64,000 nt of DNA from Okapia johnstoni (Eukaryota > Chordata > Mammalia > Artiodactyla > Giraffidae): positions 57,078,140-57,142,139 of the forward strand of contig CM044323.1 of assembly GCA_024291935.2 (NCBI GenBank), in the 5' to 3' direction. Position numbers and translations under genes: made by a program. The notes beneath the pieces were generated by a model. It did no database searches, was not told the origin of the DNA, and saw nothing but the letters and a program-made list of their open reading frames with translations. Position 1 is the stretch's first letter, and the number at the start of each line of letters is the position of its first letter. Positions 44,618 to 55,064 of the stretch are shown piece by piece.

Positions 44618-45012
44618 AGGGAAAACATCCATGCAGTGTATTAATGCATATATTTGGAATTTAGAAAGATGGTAATGACGACCCTATATGTGAGACAGTA
44701 AAACAGACACAGATATAAAGAACACAGTTTTGGACTCGGTAGGAGAAGGCAAGGGTGGGATGATTTGAGAGAATAGCATTGAAACATGTATATTATCATA
44801 TATGAAATAGATCACCAGTCCAAGTTCAATGCATGAAACAGGGCACTCAAAGCCGGTGTGCACTGGGACAACCCAGAGGGGGGTGTGAGGAGGAGTTCAG
44901 GGTTGGAGACACATGTACACCTGTGGTTGATTCATGTCAATATATGGCAAAACCCACCACAATATTATAAAGTAATTAGACTCCAATTAAAATAAATAAT
45001 TTTTTAAAAAAG
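44618..45012 (+). mobile_element. Second L1 3' UTR copy in tandem
   Basis: It restarts at GAAAACATCCATGCAGTGTATTAATGC, equal to the sequence just before the ORF2 stop of the first copy (44222), and repeats the entire 3' UTR with scattered differences, ending in an A/T-rich tail. The BovB target-site duplication lies outside this second copy, not between the copies. Confidence 0.93.
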
Positions 45013-45412
45013 GAAAGCTGAGCACCAAAGAATTGATGCTTTTGAACTGTGGTGTTGGAGAAGACTATTGAGAGTCCCTTGGACTGCAAGGAGATCAAAC
45101 CAGTCACTCTTAAAGGAAATCAGTCCTGAATATTCATTGGAAGGATTGATGCTGAAGCTGAAGCTCCAATACTTTGGCTACCTGATACGAAGGACAGACT
45201 CACTGGAAAAGACCCTGATGCTGGGCAAGACTGAAGGCAGGAAGAGAAGGGGACAACAGAGGACGAGATGGTTGGATGGCATCACCGACTCAATGGACAT
45301 GAGTTTGAGCAAGCTCTGGGAGTTGGTGATGCACATGGAAGCCTGGCATGCTGCAGTCCACGGGATCACAAAGAGGTGGAAACGACTGAGCAACTGAATT
45401 GAACTGAACTAA
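45013..45412 (+). mobile_element. BovB, right part after the L1
   Basis: From the second GAAAGCTGAGCAC it reads on through the BovB ORF2 C-terminus (stop TGA at about 45395-45397) to the GAATTGAACTGAACT terminus. It joins colinearly with 36774. Confidence 0.95.
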
Positions 45413-45679
45413 TGCAGCAAGTTCAAAGGTCTTTGACTTTTCTTTTTTAAAAGGACTTTGAAAAGATACAGTGACTCATGACCAAGAACACAGAATTCCA
45501 AGTACAGTAACTCAGAGGCCATGACACTTAATGGTCTTATCTCTGGCCCTTTAAAGCAATATCCCAAAACTTGTTGAATGAAAAAATGATTCCTGTAGTG
45601 CTTATTAAAAAGAAAATTCTCTGGTCCCACCCCACATTGCCTGACTCTTCCAGGGAAGGCTTTAAAATTTCTGTGTCAA

Positions 45680-45838
45680 TTTCTGAATCCTGGCTGCACA
45701 CTGGACTCACCAAAGAACTCAGTGAAGTCTTGGGTCCTACCCCAGATACTCTGCTGTGGCTGATCTTCATGGGGGACTGAACTTCTTAAAGTTCTCCAGG
45801 GGATGCTGGTTTGCAGTCAGGGCTGAGAACCACAGCTT
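45680..45838. mobile_element. MER5A-type hAT element
   Basis: AATCCTGGCTGCACACTGGACTCACC, TGGGTCCTACCCCAGATACTC and CAGTCAGGGCTGAGAACCACAG resemble MER5A with its CAGNGGTTCTCA-like end. It is diverged. Confidence 0.65.
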
Positions 45839-46001
45839 TGTGTCAGAACCCTACATAATTCCTTACTTTGAATCCTATTGGGCACCATGAATTGAAGAGT
45901 TGTGCTCATTAATGGTCTGTTTGGTGGCTGGCACAAGCAGGTGTGAGCTGGCTGTGGGGTTAGAGAGTGCATCTCTCCTGGAGGATCAGAATATTTGGGC
46001 C

Positions 46002-47127
46002 TTGTTGTTGTTGTTCGGTTGCTCAGTCGTGTCCAACCCTTTGTGACCCCATGGACTGCAGCATGCCAGGCTTCCCTGTCCTTCACCATCTCCTGGAGTT
46101 CGCTCAAACTCTTGGCATCCAATCATCTCATCCTCTCGTCCCCTTCTACTCCTGCCTTCAATTTTTTCCAGCATCAGGGTCTTTTCCAATGAATCAGCTC
46201 TTCACATCAGGTGGCCAAGTGTTGGAGTTTCAGCTTCAACATCAGTCCTTCCAATGAATATTCAGGTTGACTTACTTTAGGATTGACTGGTTTGATCTCT
46301 TTGCAGCCCAAAGAACTCTCAAGAGTCTTCTCCAGCATCACAGTTTGAAGGCATCAATTCTTTGGTGCTTAGCCTTTTCTACTGTCCAACACTTCCATCT
46401 GTACAGGACTGCTGGAAAAACCATAGCTTTGACTATATGGACCTTTGTCAACAAAGTACTGTCTCTACTTTTTTAATATGCTGTCTAGGTTTGTCATTGC
46501 TTTTCTTCCGAGGAGCAAGGGTCTTTTAGTTTCATGGCTGCAGTCACCGTCCACAGTGATTTTGGAGCCCAAGAAAATAAAGTCTGTCACTGTTTCCATT
46601 GTTTCCCCATCTATTTGCTATGAAGTGATGGGATTGGAAGCCATGATCTTAGTTTTTTGAATGTTGAATTTTAAGCCAGCTTTTTCACTCTCCTCTTTAA
46701 CTTTTATCAAGAGGCTCTTTAGTTCCTCTTTGCTTTCTGCCATAAGGGTGGTGTCATCTGCACATCTGAAGTTATTGATATTTCTCTCAGCAATCTTGAT
46801 TCCAGCTTGTGCTTCATCCAGCCCAGCATTTCTCATGATGTACTCTGCATATAAGTTAAATAAGCAGGGTGACATATACAGCCTTAATGTACTCCTTTCC
46901 CAATTTGGAACCAGTCCATTAGTCCATGTCCAGTTCTAACTGTTGCTTCTTGACCTGCATGCAGATTTCTCAAGAGGCAGGTAAGGTGGTCTGGTATTCC
47001 CATCACTTAAAGAATTTTCCACAGTTTATTGTGATCTACACAGTCAAAGGCTTTGGCGTAGTCAATGAAGCAGAACTAGATATTTTTCTGGAATTCTCTA
47101 GCTTTTGGCAATTTGATCTCTGGTTCC
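46002..47127 (-). mobile_element. BovB 3' 1.1 kb, minus strand
   Basis: It starts with the (AAC)n tail, seen as TTGTTGTTGTTG (46002-46015), and proceeds in reverse through ORF2 to CCAGAGATCAAATTGCC (end about 47127), where it is truncated. On the minus strand it reads MSPCLFNLYAEYIMRNAGLD and the RT box is CADD (plus-strand GTCATCTGCACA, 46752-46763) instead of YADD. It faces the plus-strand BovB end at 45.4 kb. Confidence 0.94.
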
Positions 47128-47224
47128 AAACTTGGGCCTAAGTTTGATTGTAATAGGAATCTGAAGTTATTTCCATGAATTTTCTTGTATTGATTAAAGT
47201 GACCAATTTGACATCTAAGTTGGG

Positions 47225-47300
47225 GTGGCCAGGGTGTAGTGTGGGATGAGGGGAACTAAGATCCTGGAAACTATGTGGCACAGCCAAGAGAAGAAAAAGA
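47225..47300 (+). mobile_element. Possible CHR-type SINE 3' fragment
   Basis: GGGGAACTAAGATCCTGGAAACTATGTGGC then ACAGCCAAGAGAAG resembles the end of CHR SINEs. No head is visible. Confidence 0.5.
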
Positions 47301-47744
47301 TAAAGAGACCCAGAAGGGCTTTCATCATGAAATATAAACTTGAAGAGATAGCAATACAAAGTATTCAAAATCAAATATATAGAGAAAAAATTTTGGAAAA
47401 AAAGAAGACTCAGCATAGTAAGTTGTGGGTCAAAAGCAAGTGGCCTGGTTGATATGTGTGGAATTAGAGTCCCAGAAAAGGAAAACGTTAAGGGGGACAT
47501 AAAAATAGTTGAAGAAATAAGGAATAAAAACTTTTTCTAAATCTGATTAAATCTATAAACCTGCTGTTCAAGATGTTTTCATGAAGAGTTCGTACAGTGC
47601 AAAGATGAAGATTTTGGACTTGGGGATCATCCAATCTAGGTTCCCACCATGTTTGCAATGTCCTGTCTATATGACTTAAATTCTTTATTTAAGCTGTCTA
47701 AACTTCAGTGTCCTTAGCTGCAAAGTATATATAAAAATTGCACA

Positions 47745-48175
47745 AAATATTCATTATTTTATAGTTTTTAATAGAAAATATTGGCAATAACTTAAATGTC
47801 TGCAAGGCCTGACTAAATTAATTGTGGTACAGCTATAGTATAGAATATTATACTGATGTCAAAAGAGGAATGTCTATATGAATTGGTATGGAAAGGTTTC
47901 CAAGAATACTGCCACATGAAAAAGCAAGTCACATGATATTATTTCATTTAGATATTCAAAAATCTTGTATAGATAGACACAGATATGTGTCTATCTATAA
48001 CAAATAAAGACACATACATATAATAAATAAAGACTGGAAGAATGCTCATCAAATCGTCTCTGAAAGAGAATGAGTCACAAGAAAAGGTAAAAAAACCTCT
48101 TTCATATTTATGTCCATAAACCACTGTAATGCCTGAATTTGTTTACAATGACCGTGAAATGATTTTTGAAAGAGG
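47745..48175 (+). mobile_element. Old L1 (L1M) ORF2 end/3' UTR
   Basis: TATTGGCAATAACTTAAATGTCTGC, TTAATTGTGGTACAGCTATAGTATAGAATATTATAC, GGTATGGAAAGGTTTCCAAG and GCTCATCAAATCGTCTCTGAAAGAG follow the L1M order up to its 3' UTR. Confidence 0.75.
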
Positions 48176-48284
48176 GAAAATAGAAGCAATATGATTTGGG
48201 GAGTTTGCCCCAGGCTGTCCATGCTGATGGAGAATGGATAAGATGCTTGAAGACTATGTGAACTGGTGAAAGTGTCAATTTAAA

Positions 48285-48600
48285 GAAATCATTGCCCTTC
48301 TGAAAATCCTTCTGTGGCTCTGTTACCTAGGAAATAAAACTCAACTCCTGAGCAGGGCTCATAGGAGCCCTGTGATCTGGCCCTGCCTGATTTTTTTGGG
48401 CTTATTTCCCACCACACACATCTAAGGGCTCTTCTCCCTCTTGCACCCTGGCCAACTCTAAGTCATTCTTCTGTACTTGGATTATTTAATACATTCATTA
48501 CTTCTCTCTCCCTCTTTCCCTACCCTGGAAGAGTTAATCAATTACCCCTATGCTACCTCATATCTACATATACCTCCACATTGGCATTTATTAAAATGTA
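48285..48600 (+). mobile_element. L2 fragment
   Basis: TGCCCTTCTGAAAATCCTTCTGTGGCTC, then CTAGGAAATAAAACTCAACTCC, GTGATCTGGCCCTGCCTGA and CCTCTTGCACCCTGGCC follow the L2 3' region. The end is uncertain. Confidence 0.65.
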
Positions 48601-48813
48601 CTGCTGCTGGTATAATCACATCTGTATTTAGTAATTTTGGCACATGGGCTTAGTAGCCCGGCGGCACACGCACATATTTTCCTGTGTAGTTTCTGGCTGT
48701 GTGATTTTATTTGAATTGTCCTTGTCTTAAATATGGCTTCTTACAGTTTTACCCACCTAACACCTGTGATATTTTAAACTTACCAACTCCAAAATGCCAT
48801 GACCTATTCCTTA

Positions 48814-48981
48814 TGTGTGTGTGCTAAGTCGCTTTAGTCGTGTCCAACTCTTTGTGACCCTGTGGACCATATCCACCAGGCTCCTTTGTCCATGGGATTC
48901 TCTAGGCAAGAATACTGGAGTGGGTTGCCGTGCCCTCCTCCAGGGGATCTTCCTGACTCAGGGATAGAACCTGTGTACACA
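48814..48981 (-). mobile_element. Bov-tA/Bov-A SINE, minus
   Basis: TGTGTGCTAAGTCGCTTTAGTCGTGTCC through GGATCTTCCTGACTCAGGGATAGAACC. The head is cut after the B-box region. Confidence 0.9.
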
Positions 48982-49234
48982 GGAAAATACTGGTCAACAA
49001 TTTCATAGACAGAAATATAAGGTAGTGAGACCACCACCATTTTTTGTATTCAAGAGAAGAATTTTCACATTGAATGGGAATCATGCTCAATGACTTTCCA
49101 AGCCCCTTCCAATTCTCAGGTTTTTAATTCTACATTACCTCAGCCCCAGACTGCCAGACAGAGTGATAAATAAAATTCAAATTCAATCTCTCCTCAATGA
49201 AATAAGAAGTGCAAAAAAAGCTCTCTGAAAACTA

Positions 49235-49314
49235 TTGGGTTTCCCTTAAAGTTTATTTGGGTTTTTACATAACATCATACAGAAAAACACTAACAAACTT
49301 TTTGGCCAACCCAA
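49235..49314. mobile_element. Mariner-like MITE (80 bp)
   Basis: The ends TTGGGTTTCCC and GGCCAACCCAA are near-inverted, and the whole element can fold on itself (AGTTTATTTGGGTTTTTACAT against GAAAAACACTAACAAACTTT). It is flanked by TA on both sides (49233-49234, 49315-49316), the mariner target. It matches the short mariner-derived element common in bovids. Confidence 0.85.
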
Positions 49315-49439
49315 TAAACCAGAAAATGGGAGATACTGAAGGGGACTACCTACAGCAGGTGATGAGGTGGCCTTGCTTTGACTCCTGGCCCCCTGCTGGA
49401 AATATTGTTAGCTCCCGTGGTCATACCTAAGACTGGAGG

Positions 49440-49915
49440 AGGCTGGTTGCAGATTTTAATGTCTTTGTTCTTGTGTCAGTGAGGATTGAGCCCTTACTGA
49501 GAGTTTTTTTTCTGTTGCTTTTGCATTGCCTAGTTAAGGCGGTCCTTGGAGGCATGCGTCTTCTGACTATCTGAAGAGGGACACCCGTGCTTGTTCCTAT
49601 TCAGAGCCATAATGTGAATCGGGATGAACTATCGGCTGCCCATCATGCTTAATCTATGTTTAGAATCTGTACTTTGAAAGGAATATTGGACCTGTTGGGA
49701 TATAGTCTGCAGTAACCAGGGCTGCTTTATTATACAATCCACAGTGGCTTCCCACCCCACTTATTTTTTTTATTGAACTGGTTACTCAGTCATACTAAAC
49801 ATGGAATAAAGTGAAATAAATAAATATATAAAACTCGGAATGCACTGAATCTTTTCACTGTCAAGCTGGCTCAAATGTTCTCAAAGTTTATCTGAGAGCT
49901 TGGTTGCCCTGCTGA
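49440..49915. other. Non-repetitive, conserved-looking sequence
   Basis: No repeat is recognised. 49540-49720 has scattered CpGs (GGACACCCGTGC, GTGAATCGGGATGAAC) and balanced composition. Its position beside the inverted repeat is noted. No ORF is supported. Confidence 0.35.
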
Positions 49916-50232
49916 AAATAGCATTGTGCAGTGAAACAGAAAATAAGATGTCATGGCAAACTAAACATCTTCACTTTCTGGACAAATATCTGAGTTGACT
50001 GGACCATCGAGAGGGGCCTGGGGAATGACCAGAAGGAGGATCTCGCCCCACATTTGGGGGCTCCGTGGGGTTCAGGTGAGCAGCGGGTGAAACTCACTGA
50101 CACCTGACTTCTGTTAAAGCCTCTGGCAACTTTCAGCGGGCTCAAAGGTGGCTCCTTTGTATGTTGTGAAAGTAAAAGATGGCTAGTTTGCCATGACAAC
50201 TTATTTTCTGTTCTACTGCACAGTGTTATTTT
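49915..50232. repeat. Long imperfect inverted repeat (arms about 64 bp)
   Basis: The left arm is 49915-49978 and the right arm about 50168-50232. Each contains AACAGAAAATAAG followed by TGTCATGGCAAACTA when read inward. By my count there are eight mismatches and one 1-bp indel over about 64 positions. The interior is about 190 bp and GC-richer. This is the layout of a non-autonomous DNA transposon or an old inverted duplication. I do not recognise the family. Confidence 0.8.
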
Positions 50233-50239
50233 AACCAAG

Positions 50240-51240
50240 GAGGCTTACTCCCTCCTTGATAAACTCACTGGGACTTGATATCTGCAAATGAATCCTATTA
50301 TAATGAATGGGTATTAAAATAACTGTGTGTGTGTGTAGGAGAGGATGACAAGCAGAGGGGAAAGGAAGAAAAAGGCAGATAGATCCACATTCACTTATAG
50401 GCCTGTTATTTAATCTGTGTACAACCCTCTAATTAGAAGTGAAGATAACAGTATTATTCATCTCAGGGGGACTTTTATGAGCATTAAATGAAATGAATTA
50501 ATGAATTCATTATTAATTATTTAATAATTATTGTCATTGTTAAATGTCAATAATTATTATTCATTATTAATTATAGTATTAATTAACTTAAAGATCTGGA
50601 TCATACCAAGCACACCACAAATGAAAATAGACAAGTACCTGACCATATTAAGTACTCCATAAATGTTAACTATTATTTTATTTTTTAATAAAAATGTAAT
50701 GAGAAAAAGAAGGAAAACAGAAGAGAAAGAAATGTTAAGGCTGAAGAACACACTGGACACCAAGGAGAAAAGGTAATCTTGTTTTCTTAAAAAGATTATA
50801 TCCATGAAGTCATATTCATTCCAGAAACAAGGGCAAACATCTATGAAACACTAACAAAAGTCCATAATGCAGGAAGGCAGCATTCATGATCAGTTCTTCA
50901 CTAATACCCCTCAAGTCCTTTACCATTCTCCCGTGTCTGGTTCCTTGGATGCTTTCATCCCCAACAGCTGGAACTAGTGCTTCTTTGCTTGAGGGCTTTC
51001 CTCTGGCTACTTAAAACTCGTTTTGCCTGAGGCCACAGGGAACCCTACATGCCAGAGGATATTCAGCCCCTTGAGCATAGCCCTTGACTGAAGGGTGACA
51101 CCTGTGCTTCCTCTCCATCTTTTTCTTGGTTCACCTTCCTCATTCCCTTCCTGATTTCTCTGATAACACATTCTAATGAATCTCTTTGTTAGCAAATCGT
51201 TGATTGAAACTGCCTGCCTTGGTCAGGCATGAAAATATTT
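50240..51240. other. AT-rich unassigned sequence
   Basis: 50480-50590 is very AT-rich with self-complementary TTAATTATT/AATAATTA segments. No gene or named repeat. Confidence 0.5.
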
Positions 51241-51244
51241 GTTT

Positions 51245-51690
51245 GCATGAGTTGTCTCAAAACAGTAGGTCCCAATAAGGAACTTGATGCTGTTGCCAAA
51301 ATCTAACCGGGAGAATTTGGGAGGGGCCAAAAGGAGGGAGGAGACACCAGCCCATAATATGTCTTGCCAACCTCCCAGAAACCCTCACGCTGGAATTTAT
51401 CTTGGCTGAAACATGTGAGCACTGCCAGGAAGGACCCTGAGTCAGACCAAATATGTGCACAAGCAAGATGACTGGCCAGAGACAACCCAGAAAGCTAACC
51501 CTGTTACCTTAAAACCTGAGATTGTGAACCACATGGCAGAGCAGCTCTCCTGGGTTCCCTCACCCTAGTTCTCTGATCAAGTACCCGTTTGCAATAAAGT
51601 CTTTCATTTTGTCAGTCTATGTATCTCCTTGGACAATTCATTTCTAAGTGTTAGACAAGAGTCCACTCTCAGGCCCTTCCAGGAACACCT
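51245..51690 (+). mobile_element. ERV solo LTR
   Basis: The late part is diagnostic in style: CAGCTCTCCTGGGTTCCCTCACC, GTACCCGTTTGCAATAAAGTCTTTC (polyadenylation signal at about 51592), GACAATTCATTTCTAAGTGTTAGACAAGAG. The upstream part (CACACCAGCCCATAATATG, GCTGAAACATGTGAGCAC) would be U3. No internal viral sequence is seen. It differs from both LTRs at 24-26 kb. Confidence 0.7.
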
Positions 51691-51869
51691 TCAACATAAA
51701 TTCTTACCTCAGACTTTGTTTCTTGGGAATCTAGTGTAAGACACAGACATTCTCAACTTATAACTAGTTGTCTTCAAGAAAAGTTTTGTAAATCAGTTCG
51801 GAAATCAACAAATATTCTTGTGTAGAGAGTGCATTAGAAATGTTGTTAGAATCCACAAAGTTTACCTAA

Positions 51870-52052
51870 AGTGTCAGTCGCTCAGTTGTGTCCAACTCTT
51901 TGCGACCCCATGAGTTATAGCCCGCCAGGCTCCTCTGTCCGTGGGATTCTTCAGGCAAGAATCCTGGATTGGGTTGCCATTTCCTTCTCCAAGGGATCTT
52001 CCCAGCCCAGGGATTGAACCTGGATCTCTGTCTGAGCAATCAAGGAAACCCC
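51870..52052 (-). mobile_element. Bov-tA SINE, minus, with target duplication
   Basis: AAGTTTACCTAA (51858-51869) and AAGTTTATCTAA (52053-52064) flank it with one difference. The body starts AGTGTCAGTCGCTCAG and the head ends in a diverged CAAGGAAACCCC. Confidence 0.94.
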
Positions 52053-52064
52053 AAGTTTATCTAA

Positions 52065-52755
52065 CCTATCATGTATTTAAAATACTGAGCATTTGTAGCA
52101 AAACACTGTACAGAAATTAGCTGTTGCTCTACCTGCAACAAAATTAACTGAGAAACAATTAAAATGACAGCAATGACAACGGAAGGCAGAGTTTTCCCTG
52201 AGCCCCCGTAAGGGCTTAGCTACAGGAAGTTCTCTAGGGATTTCCAGGAGTAGGAAACACTGTTAAAACAGGTGATTTTTTGTCTAGTTTTTCTTTCCTT
52301 CCTTTCATGCAAATACACCTCCCATAAGCACCACAGTCACCTTTCAAAGCAGGTCAGGGCCTTTTTGATAACAAATAGCATAGGAAGCAGGAGGCATGGA
52401 GGAGGATCCTGGGGAGAGGAAAGGAGGGGAAGGGGGAAGGAAGAGACAGTCCTAGGGTCAGAGTAGGGGTTAAAAAAAGATTTAGGAGAATGACTGTAAA
52501 TGTCGGGGAAAGAGATGTAGAGGGGAAAAGTCACAAAGCCCTGCATATAGAAAGTCAGAAAAGAACCTTCCATAAAAGGCTATGAAGAACCCAGGAATAA
52601 GGAACTGAGGATGGAGAGAAAAGTGTTCTAGAAAGGCTTGAGGAAGGTCAGAAAATTTCTCCTGAACATCTTTCCTCTTGTTGCTGTCTCCTCTGTGGTG
52701 TAGAGATCAGTCATTTTTAATGAATCCTATTTGTCCTGTTTGGAGACCTACAGCT
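52065..52755. other. Unassigned sequence
   Basis: A homopurine patch lies at 52385-52460. No gene or repeat is recognised. Confidence 0.5.
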
Positions 52756-52759
52756 AATG

Positions 52760-52985
52760 GAAAGGAGTTGTAAGTCTTTGCCTCATGGATTCTGGAGTTC
52801 ACTTCATACTGTTTGACTGGTAACCAACTGCAAGCAAATGAGTGAGTCCAGCTAAGACCAGAAAACCCATATAACTGAGCCCAGCACAAGTTATCAGCCC
52901 ACAGAATCATGAATGAAATAAATTGTTGTCTTAAGCTCTAGGATTTGGGGTGGTTTGTTATACAGTGAAAGTACCTGATACAATG
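52760..52985 (+). mobile_element. MLT1-type LTR, 3' part
   Basis: AGTGAGTCCAGCTAAGACCAGAAAACCC, GCCCACAGAATCATGAATGAAATAAATTG and GGGGTGGTTTGTTATACAGTG match the end of an MLT1 LTR. Confidence 0.75.
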
Positions 52986-53294
52986 TTGCTCATGATAATG
53001 CACTTATTATTATAAAAAGCATGATAATATAATAACTATGCAATAATTATATAATATTACTTAAAAATAACAGGGTCTTAGTTTGAAATTACATTTTTTA
53101 GCTTTTCATTTCTTTGTTAGTTCCCTAGGGTCTGTAAGTAGCTGTCTTCCACTAAAATTGCCAACACACGCTTTTAGAAACAAAGAGTTTAGACCCAACT
53201 TCTCCAACTGCTATGGAGAATCCAAATTATTAGCACTGCATGGCTCTGGGTCAATATTTATTCTTCAACTCTCCATCTAGACATTACTCATCTC

Positions 53295-53765
53295 TTGTGT
53301 CAATAAGCGTCCAGTTAGAAAAACAAAACTATATTACTTATTGTAATAGAGGGGAACTGGTTAAATAGTTATTGGAAGACTCGAAAGGCAATCAAGGGAA
53401 CACTGCACTAAGAAGCCACATATCCTAAAGGCTAGGAAAATGAAGTGGCAGAGGTTGAAGTGATTTTGGACACTAGAAATTTGGAGGAGCATCATGGAAC
53501 TGAGATTTTTTTCCTTCTCAGGAGGGGGCACTGCCTAGACAGTGCTGATACTTCTGCAGGAATGCAATGAGACTATTTCTGGGAATGAAGGAAGAACCTG
53601 GAAACTGGAAGTGTTGCTCCTGGAGTGAAGATCCATTGCTGGGGCATCCTGATAGGAGTCAGCAAGCAAGAAGGAAGGATCCAGTCCCATCTCATGCCTG
53701 CCTTCCAGTCTCTCTCTTCCAGCTCCTATTCATAGAACCTAACAGGAATCATTCATTTAAGGCAA
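53295..53765 (+). repeat. Old interspersed repeat, family not assigned (copy 1)
   Basis: It begins TGTGTCAATAAGCGTCCAGTTAG and continues through GGGGAACTGGTTAAATAG and CTAGGAAAATGAAG. The beginning matches the segment at 54127. I suspect an old L1 5' UTR or an LTR-related sequence. Confidence 0.45.
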
Positions 53766-53984
53766 AGAAAAGTTGTGCTTTCCAGAGTTCCAGCATCAGC
53801 ATCACAGAACAGCATATAGCAGGATGGATTTGGATTTGCGATATAATAACTTAATATCTGTTATTCTTCATCTTTATCTTAAAGACTTTTTGAGCATGGC
53901 TTTCTTCTCTCTTCTCTGTGCTCAGCTGGATTCAAACAGCAAAATCTCCAAGCATAAAGTTTATGCTTAGCCAACATTTGGTTG

Positions 53985-54112
53985 AATAAATGAATATGAG
54001 GTTGTAGAGTAATTTTTAAACACTTCCTTTGTGTTGGATGCTAAACTGAGCACTTTTTGTGTTTATCATGTTTATCCTCTTTAACATTCACAATAACCAT
54101 ATGAGGAAGAAG
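53985..54112 (-). mobile_element. MIR, minus
   Basis: CACTTCCTTTGTGTTGGATGCTAAACTGAGCACTTT, then CTCTTTAACATTCACAATAACC and ATATGAGGAAGAAGATAAG, is reversed MIR. Confidence 0.7.
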
Positions 54113-54126
54113 ATAAGATTCCTTTG

Positions 54127-54420
54127 TGTCAGTCAGTGTCCAGTCAGTAAAGCAGAAATCCACCTAGTTACTTCAGACAGAGAGAATTTAATACAGAAGA
54201 TTGTTTACAAAAGTTGTAGCTATTGCTACAACCTGTTGTTGTAACACTCATCACTGTTTCATGAATCTGGTCACTCACACGAGGCTATAGTCCCAATGTG
54301 GTCATTGCTAGATTGCTAGATCCAGAAGCAGAAAAATAGTTTTTTCTTTCATCTGACTTCCAATCTTTGGTGGGCTTTACCAGAAGTCATCTGGCAAGGG
54401 AGTTTGGGAAATGTAGTTTT
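54127..54420 (+). repeat. Old interspersed repeat, family not assigned (copy 2)
   Basis: TGTGTCAGTCAGTGTCCAGTCAGTAAAGC, then CAGAGAGAATTTAATACAGAAGATTG, aligns with the start of the segment at 53295. The two may be one repeat split by 53.77-54.12 kb or two copies. Confidence 0.45.
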
Positions 54421-55064
54421 CAAGATTCTGGTCTTCTATACATAGAAGAGTATAAAAGAACAAGAGTGGGGCTGAGAGCCAAAGATAAATATCTGGAACA
54501 GTTCACCCCTCTGGCTACTAAAGCATCTATATATACTTTTTTGCACTTTTAAACTTTCAACAATATTACAAAACTCAATGCTTCAACTTAATACAATGCA
54601 ACCATCCCTTATACAAATCAACATACTTTTACCCTCTTCCTAAAAGGAGATATATGAAGTCCAAGTATGCATCTCTGGTATATATCTCAAATCGGCCCAA
54701 CTCAATATTTTGTTCATCTTCCTTGGTCTTACAGCCTTATAGTCCATTTCCATGTATATAGGGTTTTGCCAATGTAAATGAAAAAAACTTTAATTATTTA
54801 GGTGTACAAAGCTGTATCCTCTAAGGTCAGACTTTCAAGATTTTAGCTCTAGAATTGCTAGAATCTGATACCAGTGGGTCTGAGTCTGGAGGCCATTAAA
54901 GATGGAGAGAGTAAATCTTAAGAGGAATATGCATCCTTTTGTAAGGAAACTGCCTTTGGTAAGGTTATTAATAACATCTTCTTGCAAAAGAAGACTTGTC
55001 TTCTCAGATGTAGGAGGAAGGACTGACAAGAAGACTTGGAGGATGAAGAGTTTCTCAAATTTGA
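54421..55064. other. Unassigned sequence
   Basis: No gene or repeat is recognised. Confidence 0.5.

Larger units (their letters stand above)
36775..45012 (+). mobile_element. About 8.2-kb L1 inserted in BovB, with doubled 3' end
   Basis: GAAAGCTGAGCAC is repeated exactly at 36762-36774 and 45013-45025, and BovB rejoins across it. The element has a 5' UTR (opening AAGATGGTGGAGGAATAGG at 36788), ORF1, ORF2, a 3' UTR with A-rich tail at about 44617, then a second 3'-end copy (44618-45012). A SINE lies in ORF2. The 5' end is close to complete, so this was a near-full-length insertion before decay. Confidence 0.95.
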
